Part shown: positions 7,967 through 16,497 of the stretch, one piece after another | Numbering within the stretch: position 1 is the stretch's first letter | Layout of the letters: each line of letters opens with the position of its first letter | Assembly: GCA_021774445.1 (NCBI GenBank) | Contig: JAJFJA010000015.1 | Span: 62,001 to 126,000, forward strand | Source: Alphaproteobacteria bacterium | GTDB taxonomy: Bacteria > Pseudomonadota > Alphaproteobacteria > UBA6615 | DNA length: 64,000 bases | Reading direction: 5' to 3' | The notes under the pieces: model-generated | What the model was told of the DNA's origin: nothing | Database searches by the model: none | What the model saw: the letters and a program-made list of their open reading frames with translations, nothing else | Position numbers and translations under genes: made by a program

Positions 7967-8758
7967 TCAGGCCTGCCCGTAGGTTTTTCGACCGCCAAGT
8001 GTCGCATCGTAGAACCGGACGATCTCCGGCTTCCCAAGCAACGACGTTACCGTCTGACCGTCCGGGTAAAACACGTCCACATCCTCGTCGGTATGGTCAG
8101 GTGCGAACTTCGCCTGACTGCCGTGCAGGACGCCGGGCATTTCCATCTTGCGGTTCAGAAGGTGCTGCGTGTCGAAGAATTCCGGCCCGCGATGCGCCGG
8201 CTGTCCGTGCAGGACGCTCTTCCAGACAACATTCTGGCGTGTGTCCGAAGCCGGGACGATGTCGTAGAGATCGTAGTCGCCATGAACGTATTTCGCCGCG
8301 GTAATCAGGGAACTGCTTGAGAACATCACGCAGCCGTAGTGCTGATGTGATTGATCCAACTGAACGCAGTAAAGCAGTCCGCCCGGAATGTAATGATACC
8401 GCCCTGCGGCCGCCGGTCCCGTAACGGCCGTTGCCGGCAGATATTTACTTTCGAACTTTTTCCATTCCTTCAGTGCCGACCGCCGTTTCTCGGGCGTCGC
8501 ATAAGCAGTCTCGAAGCCTGGTAAGTTCGGATCTACGACCAGGCCAGCCGTCTTCTTGACACCGACGCCAGGCACAATAGCATCGCGATCCGCGGTCTTT
8601 GCTTTGCAATCTATGCGCTTCGGCGTGTAGCCCGCCAGGCCCATATAGCGAACGGACGCGATGTTGGTCCGACGCACAATAATATAGACGGAATACTGTT
8701 TCGCCGCTGTCTTGAAGGCTACGATGTCCGGTTGCCGATAGTGCTGCTGCATCGCCAT
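7967..8758 (-). CDS. ExoY/edema-factor-like nucleotidyl cyclase toxin domain protein (putative)
   Basis: The product is 263 residues when started at ATG 8758, which has GGGAGGAG upstream; an in-frame upstream extension is unlikely. The motifs expected of the ExoY/CyaA/edema-factor cyclases appear in order. An IIVRRTNIAS segment precedes GYTPKRIDCKAKTADRD, with Lys47 and Lys54 spaced seven apart like the catalytic lysine pair of ExoY and edema factor. HGDYDLYDIVP gives the metal-binding Asp161-x-Asp163. GVLHGSQAKF gives His212, followed by VDVFYPDG. The spacing is shorter than in ExoY (378 residues), so it is a compact or divergent member. No signal peptide is visible. It is divergent from a peptidoglycan amidase gene. 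The assignment rests on motif order only, so biochemical activity is inferred. Confidence 0.58.
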   Translation of the reverse strand: MAMQQHYRQPDIVAFKTAAKQYSVYIIVRRTNIASVRYMGLAGYTPKRIDCKAKTADRDAIVPGVGVKKTAGLVVDPNLPGFETAYATPEKRRSALKEWKKFESKYLPATAVTGPAAAGRYHYIPGGLLYCVQLDQSHQHYGCVMFSSSSLITAAKYVHGDYDLYDIVPASDTRQNVVWKSVLHGQPAHRGPEFFDTQHLLNRKMEMPGVLHGSQAKFAPDHTDEDVDVFYPDGQTVTSLLGKPEIVRFYDATLGGRKTYGQA

Positions 8759-8905
8759 TAACAGCTCCTCCCATAGTGGGAGAATAGGAGGGTAGCGCCG
8801 GAGGTTGCAAGAAGCCCGCGATACTTTGAACCCTATTACCAGCCTCATACGTGTCAGAAGAGTAACCGATCTGCACGATCTTCACCCCGTTTAGGAGTTT
8901 CTGCG

Positions 8906-9844
8906 ATGTCTCTGACCCCCCGCCAAGTTGTCCAAGCGATTCGATACAATGCGGCGTCGGCCGAGAGGGTCGGCTGGCTGCCGCACTATCGGCAGGTGGC
9001 AGGAGCGCTGGGAATTGGGGCAGAAAGGCCGACGCCCAAAGCATTTTGCGTGGCGGTAGGTGCCTGGCAAGACAGCAACCGCCCGTTGTCCGTCGATGGC
9101 AAAATTGGGCCCAACACCTGGGCGCAAATGCGACGACGTGCGGCGACCGGTGCCGGATCTGCCATCGCGCCAGACTGGCTCGGTGCCGCGACGGCCGCCG
9201 CGGATCCCGTGGCTCGAACGGGCGTTGGTCCGGCGTGGCTGCAAGTCGCCCAAGGGGAACGATTGCGGTGGGATCGCGAGACCCGGCGGGCGGCGGAGGT
9301 TCATATGAGTCGCGATGAAGAGTATTTTCAGGCCTCGCCGTATTTCGGCGGCAGGGTCAAGGACCGTGGGGTCGTGCCACCGAACGCGGGCCGGCATGAC
9401 TGGTGCGCGGCGTTCGCGAACTGGTGCCTGCACAGCGCCGGGTACAGCCACACCGGCAGCGCCGGTGCTCATTCCTTCATCGTGCCGCGCCTGTGGGCCT
9501 TCACGGCGCTGCCGGAGCCGCGGCAGGGCTGTGTCGTGGTGGTTGGTACGGAGGACTCAACCCGCGGCGCGCATGTTGGGTTCCTTTGGAGTTTCCGCAA
9601 CCTGCCGAGCAATCCCAACGGGCATGTCTCGATTCAGGGGCGCGCTGGGCGACGGCTAGAGCTGCTTGGCGGCAATCAGGGTCAACGCGTTTCGGTCAAG
9701 AACGAGCGCCGACGAATGCTGGCATGTCGTGACCGCCAGGGCGTCACCTCGCCCTACCTATGGCCGGAGCGTGGCGCCGCGAACTGCAACCACCTCCCAG
9801 CGAGCGACCAGGGTCACTTCTGCGGCCGTATCCACGCGACTTAG
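8906..9844 (+). CDS. Peptidoglycan-binding NlpC/P60- or CHAP-like amidase
   Basis: The product is 312 residues. Residues ~30-75 resemble a PG_binding_1 domain (AFCVAVGAWQDSNRPLSVDGKIGPNTWAQM). Residues ~130-270 match the TIGR02594-type cysteine amidase fold: RHDWCAAFANWCLHSAGY supplies the nucleophile Cys167, GAHVGFL supplies His223, and LLGGNQGQRVSV is the typical closing strand. Such enzymes cut peptidoglycan stem peptides or amide bonds. No classical signal peptide is seen, so it would need a holin, a specialised secretion system or lysis to reach the wall. It is divergent from the cyclase-like gene with a 147-bp shared promoter region. Confidence 0.72.
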   Translation: MSLTPRQVVQAIRYNAASAERVGWLPHYRQVAGALGIGAERPTPKAFCVAVGAWQDSNRPLSVDGKIGPNTWAQMRRRAATGAGSAIAPDWLGAATAAADPVARTGVGPAWLQVAQGERLRWDRETRRAAEVHMSRDEEYFQASPYFGGRVKDRGVVPPNAGRHDWCAAFANWCLHSAGYSHTGSAGAHSFIVPRLWAFTALPEPRQGCVVVVGTEDSTRGAHVGFLWSFRNLPSNPNGHVSIQGRAGRRLELLGGNQGQRVSVKNERRRMLACRDRQGVTSPYLWPERGAANCNHLPASDQGHFCGRIHAT

Positions 9845-10088
9845 GGTTCAGTGGGCGCCGTGCCCCGCACCACCCATGACGTCCGCCAAGCGGATAAGCT
9901 CAAAGATCTCATCAACGGATAGTCGTAGCCGGGACCCTTGCTGTCACCCATTCGACACAGGTGGGCCTTTATAGGTAAGGTGCGCGCCGCAGTTCGAATG
10001 TGAGTAACCCCACACTCCTGTCGCGCCCGTGTTGGGTTGAGAATGACCAGGCAATGCGTGTGGTCGCAATGACAGAGAAGAGGTAGTG

Positions 10089-10706
10089 ATGCGGAAGAAT
10101 TTCTTGGTTGCAGCGTCGGTTTTGGCTTTGACCGTGGGTATCACCGGGCACGCCGGGGCGAGTTCAAGCTACAGCGAGTACAGCAGCGAGTCCGAGAGCT
10201 CCTATTCCAGTGAGTACGAGAATTCGTACGCCGACTACGGCAAATCGAAGACCGAGTCCGGCTCGGAGTACGAGAACGAGTACCAGTCCGAGTATGAGAG
10301 CGCCTATGAGGACGATGATTCGAGCGAGTACAACAGCGAGTACGAGAGCGACTGGGAGGCTGGATCCGAATACGCCTACAAGGACGACGATAGCAGCGAA
10401 TATGAGTCCGAGTATGAGGGCGGCTGGGAAGCGGGGTCCGAGTACGGGTATGAGGACGACGACAGTAGCGAGTACGTGTCAGAGTATGAGGGCGAGTGGG
10501 AAGCCGAGTCCGAGTATGAGTATGAGGACGATGACAGCAGCGAATATGAGTACGAGTACGAGTCTGAGTCAGACTGGGAAGCCGAGTCCGAATACGAGAC
10601 CGCCGAGTACGACGACGAGGGCTATGACGAGGATGATGGTTACGAGGATGACGATAGCTACGACGGTGGAGATGAGGACGATAGCGAAGATAACGACCCT
10701 GTCTGA
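10089..10706 (+). CDS. Secreted, extremely acidic Ser/Glu/Tyr/Asp repeat protein
   Basis: The product is 205 residues: a signal peptide (MRKNFLVAASVLALTVGITGHAGA) and a mature part almost wholly made of S, E, Y, D, G and W. Between residues 81 and 152 there are three 24-residue units of the form YxSEYExxWEAxSEYxYxDDDSSE, with a decayed half unit before them and a partial unit after. The C-terminus is nearly all Asp/Glu. The expected state is disordered and polyanionic; cation binding or a matrix role is a guess. ATG 10089 is preferred over GTG 10086 (AGAAGAGG upstream). A strong terminator follows at 10761, so it is monocistronic. I recognise no family. Confidence 0.75.
   Translation: MRKNFLVAASVLALTVGITGHAGASSSYSEYSSESESSYSSEYENSYADYGKSKTESGSEYENEYQSEYESAYEDDDSSEYNSEYESDWEAGSEYAYKDDDSSEYESEYEGGWEAGSEYGYEDDDSSEYVSEYEGEWEAESEYEYEDDDSSEYEYEYESESDWEAESEYETAEYDDEGYDEDDGYEDDDSYDGGDEDDSEDNDPV
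10329..10544 (+). repeat. Three 72-bp in-frame tandem repeats
   Basis: The coding sequence of the acidic protein contains three imperfect 72-bp units (10329-10400, 10401-10472, 10473-10544) encoding YxSEYExxWEAxSEYxYxDDDSSE. The differences fall mostly at third positions and at a few variable residues, which suggests expansion by unequal recombination followed by purifying selection on composition. Confidence 0.75.
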
Positions 10707-10760
10707 GCCATCCATCATGTCTTAGGCGTTCGACTTCCTCAAACGCTTAATGTTCTTCAA

Positions 10761-10790
10761 TGGCCCCGCTTCAGCGGGGCCATTTTCTTG
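10761..10790 (+). terminator. Rho-independent terminator after the acidic repeat gene
   Basis: TGGCCCCGCT (10761-10770) pairs perfectly with AGCGGGGCCA (10773-10782), followed by TTTTCTT. It is a strong GC hairpin with a T-rich tail, 55 bp after the stop codon. Confidence 0.85.
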
Positions 10791-11104
10791 CTCCTTGCGT
10801 ATGTCGGACGGCGCGCTGGCCGAACAGTAGCAACGGAAAAAGTGCGATGGCCGGTGACCCCTGATGAGCCTTGCGCGCGTGAAGAAGAGCATGGTCGAGG
10901 CTTGGAGCAGAGCGATGCGTGGCGAAAAACAGACATCCGGACAATCCAAGTGGCGTTCCCGCGGCGACCAGCGGGATCGCCCGAAGTCCGCGTTGAATGA
11001 AGGTGGCGGCGGCTGGGATGACGAAATCCGGCCGCTCGACGCGCTGCGCTTAGACAGCATCTCCTGGGCCAATCGGATTGACGAAGAAATGTGGGGTTAG
11101 AAAC
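10791..11104 (+). other. Intergenic region upstream of glmS
   Basis: This 314-bp stretch should hold the glmS promoter. One open frame, 10864-11100 (78 codons, MSLARVKKSMVEAWSRAM...), fits between the terminator and glmS. It has no clear ribosome-binding site and matches nothing I know, so it is noted but not called. I see no sign of a glmS ribozyme, which is a Gram-positive feature. Confidence 0.5.
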
Positions 11105-12928
11105 ATGTGTGGGATTGTTGGAATCGTTGGTAATCATGACGTTGGACCGCGGCTCATCGATGGACTGAAGCGCCTCGAATATCGCGGCTATGACTCGGCC
11201 GGCGTCGCGAGCGTCACCAACGGCCATATCCAGCGGGTACGCGGCGAAGGCAAGCTGATCAACCTGGCGACCAAGCTTGACGAGGCGGCCCTCGAGGGCA
11301 CGCTTGGCATTGGACATACCCGCTGGGCCACCCATGGTGCGCCGAATGAGACGAACGCCCACCCGCATGTGACTGACCGCGTCGCGGTGGTCCATAACGG
11401 TATCATCGAGAACTACCAAGAGTTGCGATTGACGCTTGAGGCCTCGGGCCATGTGTTCTCGACCGAGACCGATACCGAGATCGTGGCGGTCCTGATTACC
11501 GATTACTTGACTCGGCAGATGAGCCCGCAGGAGGCAGTCGCAGCCAGCCTGAAACGGCTCGAAGGCGCCTATGCCCTCGGCATCATCTTCGCCGGCGAGC
11601 ATGACCTGATGATTGCCGCCAGGCGCGGCAGTCCGCTGGCCCTGGGCTATGGCGACGGGGAGATGTATCTCGGCTCGGATGCCTTGGCCCTGGCGCCCTT
11701 GACGAACCGCGTCTGCTATCTGGAGGACGGCGACTGGGCCGAACTGCGCCGTGACGGTGTCGTCGTGCATGACGCGAGCGATGCCGTGGTGGCGCGCGCG
11801 GTGACTGAGTCAAAGGTCGCCGATGAGACGATCGGCAAGGGTCACTATGAGCACTACATGCAAAAGGAGATCCACGAGCAACCGGCCGTGGTCGCCAAGA
11901 CGTTGCTGACGGTGACCGACCCGGGTGCGCTCTGTGCGAACCTGCCGGACCTGCCATTCGATCTTGCCACCGTGCCGAAGATCACCATCGTGGCATGCGG
12001 TACCGCATCCTATGCCGGATTTGTCGCCAAGTATTGGCTCGAACAAATTGCTCGGATCCCGGTGGAAATCGATGTGGCGTCGGAATTCCGTTATCGCGAG
12101 CCTCCGATGCCGGCAGGCGGCGTCGCGCTGTTCGTGAGCCAATCCGGCGAGACAGCCGACACGCTGGCCGCGCTGCGGCATTGTCGGTCTGAGGGCCAGC
12201 ACATCGTCGCGGTGGTCAATGTGCCCGAGAGCTCGATCGCCCGTGAGGCCGACGTGGTTCTGCCGACCTGCGCCGGACCCGAGATCGGCGTTGCGTCGAC
12301 GAAGGCATTCACGACGCAGCTTGCCGTATTGGCCGGATTCGCGATCGCTGCGGCCCGCGTGCGCGGCTCTATTGACGCCACCCGAGAGGCGCAACTGGTC
12401 TCAGCCCTGCTGAGTGTGCCCCAGGCAATGAGCGCGGCGCTGCGGCAGGAACCGGCGCTGAAGGCGATCGCGGAAACCATCGCAACGGCGCGCGGCGCTC
12501 TCTTCCTTGGCCGCGGCTCAGCCTATCCCCTGGCCCTGGAAGGGGCGCTCAAGCTGAAGGAGATCACCTATATCCACGCCGAAGGTCATGCCGCCGGCGA
12601 GATGAAGCATGGACCGATCGCGCTGATCGACGAAACCCTGCCCGTTGTCGTCGTGGCGCCGACGGACAACCTGTTCGACAAGACGTTGTCCAATGTACAG
12701 GAAGTCATGGCCCGCGGCGGCAAGGTCGTATTGCTGACGGACAGCGCCGGCGCGGCACGGCTGGGCGATGAGACTTATGCGACCGTGGAACTCCCGAGCG
12801 TCGATCCCTATGTCGCACCGCTCGTCTATACCGTCGCGTTGCAGATGCTGGCCTACCATGCGGCAGTTGCGAAAGGCACCGACGTGGATCAGCCGCGCAA
12901 CCTGGCAAAGAGCGTGACCGTCGAGTAG
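11105..12928 (+). CDS. glmS: Glutamine--fructose-6-phosphate aminotransferase (isomerizing)
   Basis: The product is 607 residues, the normal length for GlmS. The start is set by the mature N-terminus MCGIVGIVG, where Cys2 is the glutaminase nucleophile; the upstream in-frame codons are not used. The N-terminal half shows the class-II amidotransferase motifs GHTRWATHG, NAHPH, VVHNGIIENY and DTEIV. The C-terminal half has two SIS domains (VACGTASYAG, LFVSQSGETADT, STKAFTTQ) and the terminal NLAKSVTVE. It converts fructose-6-phosphate and glutamine to glucosamine-6-phosphate, the entry to UDP-GlcNAc. Lying upstream of an epimerase and pel genes, it plausibly supplies precursor for Pel, which contains GalNAc/GlcNAc-type sugars, as well as for the cell wall. 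Confidence 0.97.
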   Translation: MCGIVGIVGNHDVGPRLIDGLKRLEYRGYDSAGVASVTNGHIQRVRGEGKLINLATKLDEAALEGTLGIGHTRWATHGAPNETNAHPHVTDRVAVVHNGIIENYQELRLTLEASGHVFSTETDTEIVAVLITDYLTRQMSPQEAVAASLKRLEGAYALGIIFAGEHDLMIAARRGSPLALGYGDGEMYLGSDALALAPLTNRVCYLEDGDWAELRRDGVVVHDASDAVVARAVTESKVADETIGKGHYEHYMQKEIHEQPAVVAKTLLTVTDPGALCANLPDLPFDLATVPKITIVACGTASYAGFVAKYWLEQIARIPVEIDVASEFRYREPPMPAGGVALFVSQSGETADTLAALRHCRSEGQHIVAVVNVPESSIAREADVVLPTCAGPEIGVASTKAFTTQLAVLAGFAIAAARVRGSIDATREAQLVSALLSVPQAMSAALRQEPALKAIAETIATARGALFLGRGSAYPLALEGALKLKEITYIHAEGHAAGEMKHGPIALIDETLPVVVVAPTDNLFDKTLSNVQEVMARGGKVVLLTDSAGAARLGDETYATVELPSVDPYVAPLVYTVALQMLAYHAAVAKGTDVDQPRNLAKSVTVE

Positions 12929-12974
12929 GCGGTCAATAATCACAGACCGGAGGAGGGTGGCCCCGCGCTATCGG

Positions 12975-12993
12975 GGACCGCTCTTCGCGGTTC
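12975..12993 (+). terminator. Weak hairpin after glmS
   Basis: GACCGC and GCGGTT pair around a TCTTC loop about 50 bp after the glmS stop, next to a second small GC hairpin. There is no good T-tract, so read-through into the epimerase and pel genes is possible. Confidence 0.35.
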
Positions 12994-13114
12994 TGAGTGC
13001 CGCATTTTGGCGAAATTGCCCAAATTTCGTTGCGGTACGCGCCCTCACAACCCCTGTTGCGGTTTCGCTCCGTGTGTGGGTGTGAGAGGCTTACAAGGGC
13101 AGTGGAGGAAGGTC

Positions 13115-14044
13115 ATGGCACGCTATCTGGTAACCGGGGGGTGCGGTTTCGTCGGTTCACATCTCACCGACGCGCTACTCGCCGCCGGGCACACCGTGCG
13201 CATATTGGACGATCTGTCGACCGGAAAGATGGAGAATGTCGATCCGGCGGCGGCGGTGGAGATCGGCGATGTTGCCGATCGAGCCACTGTCGATCGGATG
13301 ATGGCCGATGTCGATGGCTGCTTCCATCTCGCTGCGGTCGCCTCGGTAGAGCGCTCGAACGAGGCCTGGGCCGAGACCCACCGCACCAACTTGACCGGCA
13401 CCGTGAATTTGCTGAATGCGGCGCGTCCCGGCGCCGGCCATGGCGCTATCCCGGTGGTCTATGTCTCCTCTGCGGCGGTCTATGGCGACAATACCGACAC
13501 GCCGTTGAAGGAAACCGCGGTGACGGTGCCACTGTCTGCCTATGGTGCCGACAAGCTGGGCTGTGAGCTGCATGCACGGGTCGCCGACAACGTCCATGGC
13601 GTACCGACCGTCGGGCTGCGGCCATTCAACATATATGGACCCCGGCAGGATCCGACCTCGCCTTATTCGGGCGTGATCTCGCTGTTCGCAAGGCGCATCA
13701 GCCAGGGCGAGGAGGTCACGATCTTCGGCGATGGCGAGCAGGTGCGCGACTTCGTCTATGTGGCTGATGTCGTTCGTTTCCTGATGGCGGCTATGCAAAA
13801 GCCCCCAACCGGTATGGATGTGTTCAACATCTGCACTGGGCGGGCGACCTCCGTTGTCGAGTTGGCGCAAACCGTCGCGGCGATCTGCGGGGTCGATGCG
13901 CAGATCAGCCACGGCCCGGCCCGTGTGGGCGATATCCGCATCTCGCTCGGTGATCCGTCGAAGGCCGCTACCGTACTCGGCGTGGCCGCCGAAACGGATC
14001 TGGAAACCGGTCTGCGGCAGACGCTGGCCTGGACGAAACAATGA
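13115..14044 (+). CDS. NAD-dependent sugar-nucleotide epimerase (UDP-glucose/GlcNAc 4-epimerase type)
   Basis: The product is 309 residues. It is an extended SDR: YLVTGGCGFVGSHL (GxxGxxG cofactor site), ILDDLSTG for the adenosine ribose, VSSAAVYGD, and the catalytic YGADK (YxxxK), then RPFNIYGPRQDP. The start at ATG 13115 has GGAGGAAGGT upstream and gives the standard N-terminus; the longer frame upstream is not conserved-looking. It overlaps the next gene by ATGA, so it is translationally coupled to the Pel deacetylase. UDP-GlcNAc/UDP-GalNAc interconversion for Pel, analogous to PelX of other clusters, is the likely role. Exact substrate is inferred from context. Confidence 0.85.
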   Translation: MARYLVTGGCGFVGSHLTDALLAAGHTVRILDDLSTGKMENVDPAAAVEIGDVADRATVDRMMADVDGCFHLAAVASVERSNEAWAETHRTNLTGTVNLLNAARPGAGHGAIPVVYVSSAAVYGDNTDTPLKETAVTVPLSAYGADKLGCELHARVADNVHGVPTVGLRPFNIYGPRQDPTSPYSGVISLFARRISQGEEVTIFGDGEQVRDFVYVADVVRFLMAAMQKPPTGMDVFNICTGRATSVVELAQTVAAICGVDAQISHGPARVGDIRISLGDPSKAATVLGVAAETDLETGLRQTLAWTKQ

Positions 14045-16494
14045 GACGCCGGCCGCGCCAGTTGCACCGACGGTTGGTCAAGCGACGAGCTTGGCTGGCA
14101 GTCTTCTTCGTCCTGCTGCTGGCCGCGGTGGGGGTCTATCAATTCCTGATTCTCGGCGTCTATCAGCAAAACCGGCCGGCGCCGAAGGATGACCCCTCGA
14201 TCGCATCCAATGACGCCGGCCGGCCGGCCGGGCGGGCGCCGGCGGCGCTCGAAGTGGCGGTGCCGACGAGCGCTGACGGCACGCTTGTACCGCGCACGAT
14301 CGTGGCGCTCTACAACAGTCAGAATTCACCGCAGATCCGCGATACGATCGTGCATCGGGTCGCGGAGATGCCGTTGAACCATCTCGGGCTCACCGTCGAA
14401 TATCGGGACCTCGCCGCCGGCCTGCCGCAGATAGCTGGCCGGAACGATGTGAGGGGGGTTTTGGCATGGCTCGAGGGTGAGGACGTTGTCGACGCCGCGG
14501 CATACTACGCCTGGGCCGACGCCGTGCTGCAGTCCGGAATCCGGTATGTGGTGATGGGCGACGTAATCCGCGGCCGCGATGCCGCGGCGCAGGCCGGTAT
14601 CCGGGGGGCGGCCAATCGGTTTTATCAGCGGCTTGGCGTGCGCCTGACGGATGATTACGTCACGCCGACCTACGATGTGAAAATCGTCGACCAAGATCCG
14701 GAGGTTGCCGCGTTCGAGCGGGGGTTCTCCGGACCCTTGCCGGCCTTTGATCGGTTCGAGGCCAGCGACGCAGCGGTTCAAACGCATCTGACACTGCGCC
14801 AGGCCGATCTCGCGGCGACGGACAGCGATCTTGTCGTGACCGGCCCGAACGGGGGCCTGGTGGCCGCCGGCTACGGGCTGGCAGAAGACCGCGGGACGGA
14901 GCTGCTGCGCTGGCGGATCAATCCGTTCGCCTTCTTCAGTTTGGCCTTCGACACCGATGCTGTTCCGAAGCCAGATGTGACGACCCTGTCGGGCCGCCGA
15001 ATTTACTACAGTCATATCGACGGCGACGGCTGGTTATCCCTCTCCACGGTGGACCGTTACCGCGATCAGGGCGTGATTGCAGCGGAGGTGATTCATCGCC
15101 AAGCCATCGAGCCGTACCCGGACCTACCGGTGACGGTGGCGCCGATCGCCGCAGATATCGATCCGCGCTGGCTGGGTACTGAAAATGCGCGCCGGGTGGC
15201 ACGGGAACTCTTTTTATTGCCGCAAGTCGAGGCGGGGTCGCATACCTACAGCCACCCATTCGATTGGGAGTGGTTCGCCGAGTATCGTGCGTCCGCGGAG
15301 ATCCCGTTTCTGCGGAAATACTTTCCCGACGCCGCGCGCAATAGTCTGATCGGCTCGCTATTCGGACGCGAACAGGCCGGCTACGACCAAGTCGTGGCGC
15401 GCTATGACGCCGGCCAGACCGAGGGAGAGATCGCGGCGCCGTTGGAGCATGTCTACGAGACACCGCGCGCCTATGGCAATTTTCCGTACCAGTTGGCGAC
15501 CGAAATCTCTGGTGCGGCTGATTTCATCGGGGCGTTGCTGCCACCGGGCAAGCGCGTTGAGGTCGTGCAGTGGTCCGGCAATACCATGCCCTATGAAGCA
15601 GCGATCGAAGCGACGAGACGGGCTGGCATGCGCAACCTCAACGGCGGCGATTCTCGTTTCGACCCGCGCTTTCCCTCCACTACGTCGGTGCCGCCAGTCG
15701 GCCGGCCGGTCGGTAGCGAGCGGCAGATATACGCCTCGGCCAGCAATGAGAACACCTACACCGCTCTTTGGACCGACCGATTCTACGGGTTTCAGTTGCT
15801 CACTCAGACACTCGACAACACGGAAACGCCGATCCGCCTGAAGCCGTTCAACATTTACTATCACATGTACTCCGGTGAGAAGCAGCCGGCACTCAACGCG
15901 CTGCTGGCCAATCTCGAATACGCCCGGGCGAGCGAGCTTGCGCCAGTGACCACCAGCACTTATGCGGCCATCGGCGACGGCTTTTATTCGACCCGTATTG
16001 TCGAGCTCGGCGAGCGCCGTTGGCGCATCGAGGGCCGCGATGGTTTGCAAACGATCAGGTTTGATGATGCCGATAATCTGGCCGTCGATTTCAGCCGATC
16101 AATCGGTATCGTCGGTCAGCGGCACACCCAAGGCAGCCTCTACATCGCGCTGGACAGCGCTATCGCGGCGCCGATCGTGGCGCTGCGGGAGCGGTCGGGC
16201 GACGCCGCCGAGAGTGACGACGTGCATCTGATCCACGGCCGCTGGGCGGTCACGCGACTGCAACACAATGAGGCCGGCTTTACCTTTCTCACGCAAGGTT
16301 TCGGCGCGGGCGAGATGGCCTGGCGCGCCAGGCCGAACGCGCCCTATACGATCTCCGCGGAAGCGGAGGGCCGTGAGGTCTTCCGCGAGACCGGTGTGGC
16401 GGATCAGAATGGCATCCTGAGCTTCACCATCGACGCGGCCGGCATCGATCCGCTCGCGGTTCGTGTGGCGCGCCAGCCAAGTCGGGAGGGCTGA
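14041..16494 (+). CDS. pelA: Pel polysaccharide deacetylase, PelA C-terminal part as a separate gene
   Basis: The product is 817 residues. One N-terminal membrane anchor (RAWLAVFFVLLLAAVGVYQFLIL) is followed by a Rossmann-like region resembling the middle of PelA (VALYNSQNSPQIRDTIVHRVAEMPLNHLGL...). Next comes a carbohydrate-esterase domain with YYSHIDGDGW (Asp327 and Asp329 region) and EAGSHTYSHPFDWEW (His401 and His405, metal ligands), and a C-terminal beta-rich part. In Pseudomonas PelA the same esterase is fused behind a glycoside hydrolase; here the hydrolase is a separate gene at 19.6 kb. It removes acetyl groups from Pel in the periplasm. ATGA overlap with the epimerase upstream; three bases before pelB. 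Confidence 0.82.
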   Translation: MRRRPRQLHRRLVKRRAWLAVFFVLLLAAVGVYQFLILGVYQQNRPAPKDDPSIASNDAGRPAGRAPAALEVAVPTSADGTLVPRTIVALYNSQNSPQIRDTIVHRVAEMPLNHLGLTVEYRDLAAGLPQIAGRNDVRGVLAWLEGEDVVDAAAYYAWADAVLQSGIRYVVMGDVIRGRDAAAQAGIRGAANRFYQRLGVRLTDDYVTPTYDVKIVDQDPEVAAFERGFSGPLPAFDRFEASDAAVQTHLTLRQADLAATDSDLVVTGPNGGLVAAGYGLAEDRGTELLRWRINPFAFFSLAFDTDAVPKPDVTTLSGRRIYYSHIDGDGWLSLSTVDRYRDQGVIAAEVIHRQAIEPYPDLPVTVAPIAADIDPRWLGTENARRVARELFLLPQVEAGSHTYSHPFDWEWFAEYRASAEIPFLRKYFPDAARNSLIGSLFGREQAGYDQVVARYDAGQTEGEIAAPLEHVYETPRAYGNFPYQLATEISGAADFIGALLPPGKRVEVVQWSGNTMPYEAAIEATRRAGMRNLNGGDSRFDPRFPSTTSVPPVGRPVGSERQIYASASNENTYTALWTDRFYGFQLLTQTLDNTETPIRLKPFNIYYHMYSGEKQPALNALLANLEYARASELAPVTTSTYAAIGDGFYSTRIVELGERRWRIEGRDGLQTIRFDDADNLAVDFSRSIGIVGQRHTQGSLYIALDSAIAAPIVALRERSGDAAESDDVHLIHGRWAVTRLQHNEAGFTFLTQGFGAGEMAWRARPNAPYTISAEAEGREVFRETGVADQNGILSFTIDAAGIDPLAVRVARQPSREG

Positions 16495-16497
16495 GCC

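Noticed and set aside
10329..10544. Possible CRISPR or satellite-like array
   Set aside because: The 72-bp units are contiguous, in frame and coding; there are no spacers.
10864..11100. 78-codon plus-strand frame before glmS
   Set aside because: No ribosome-binding site or known family; kept only as a note on the intergenic region.
10791..11104. glmS ribozyme
   Set aside because: No such core is visible and the class is restricted to Gram-positive bacteria.
10757..11770. Minus-strand open frame of 337 codons over the glmS start
   Set aside because: It overlaps the certain glmS gene and a strong terminator and shows no protein-like motif.
13175..14041. Minus-strand open frame opposite the epimerase
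   Set aside because: Shadow frame; the plus strand encodes a clear extended SDR.
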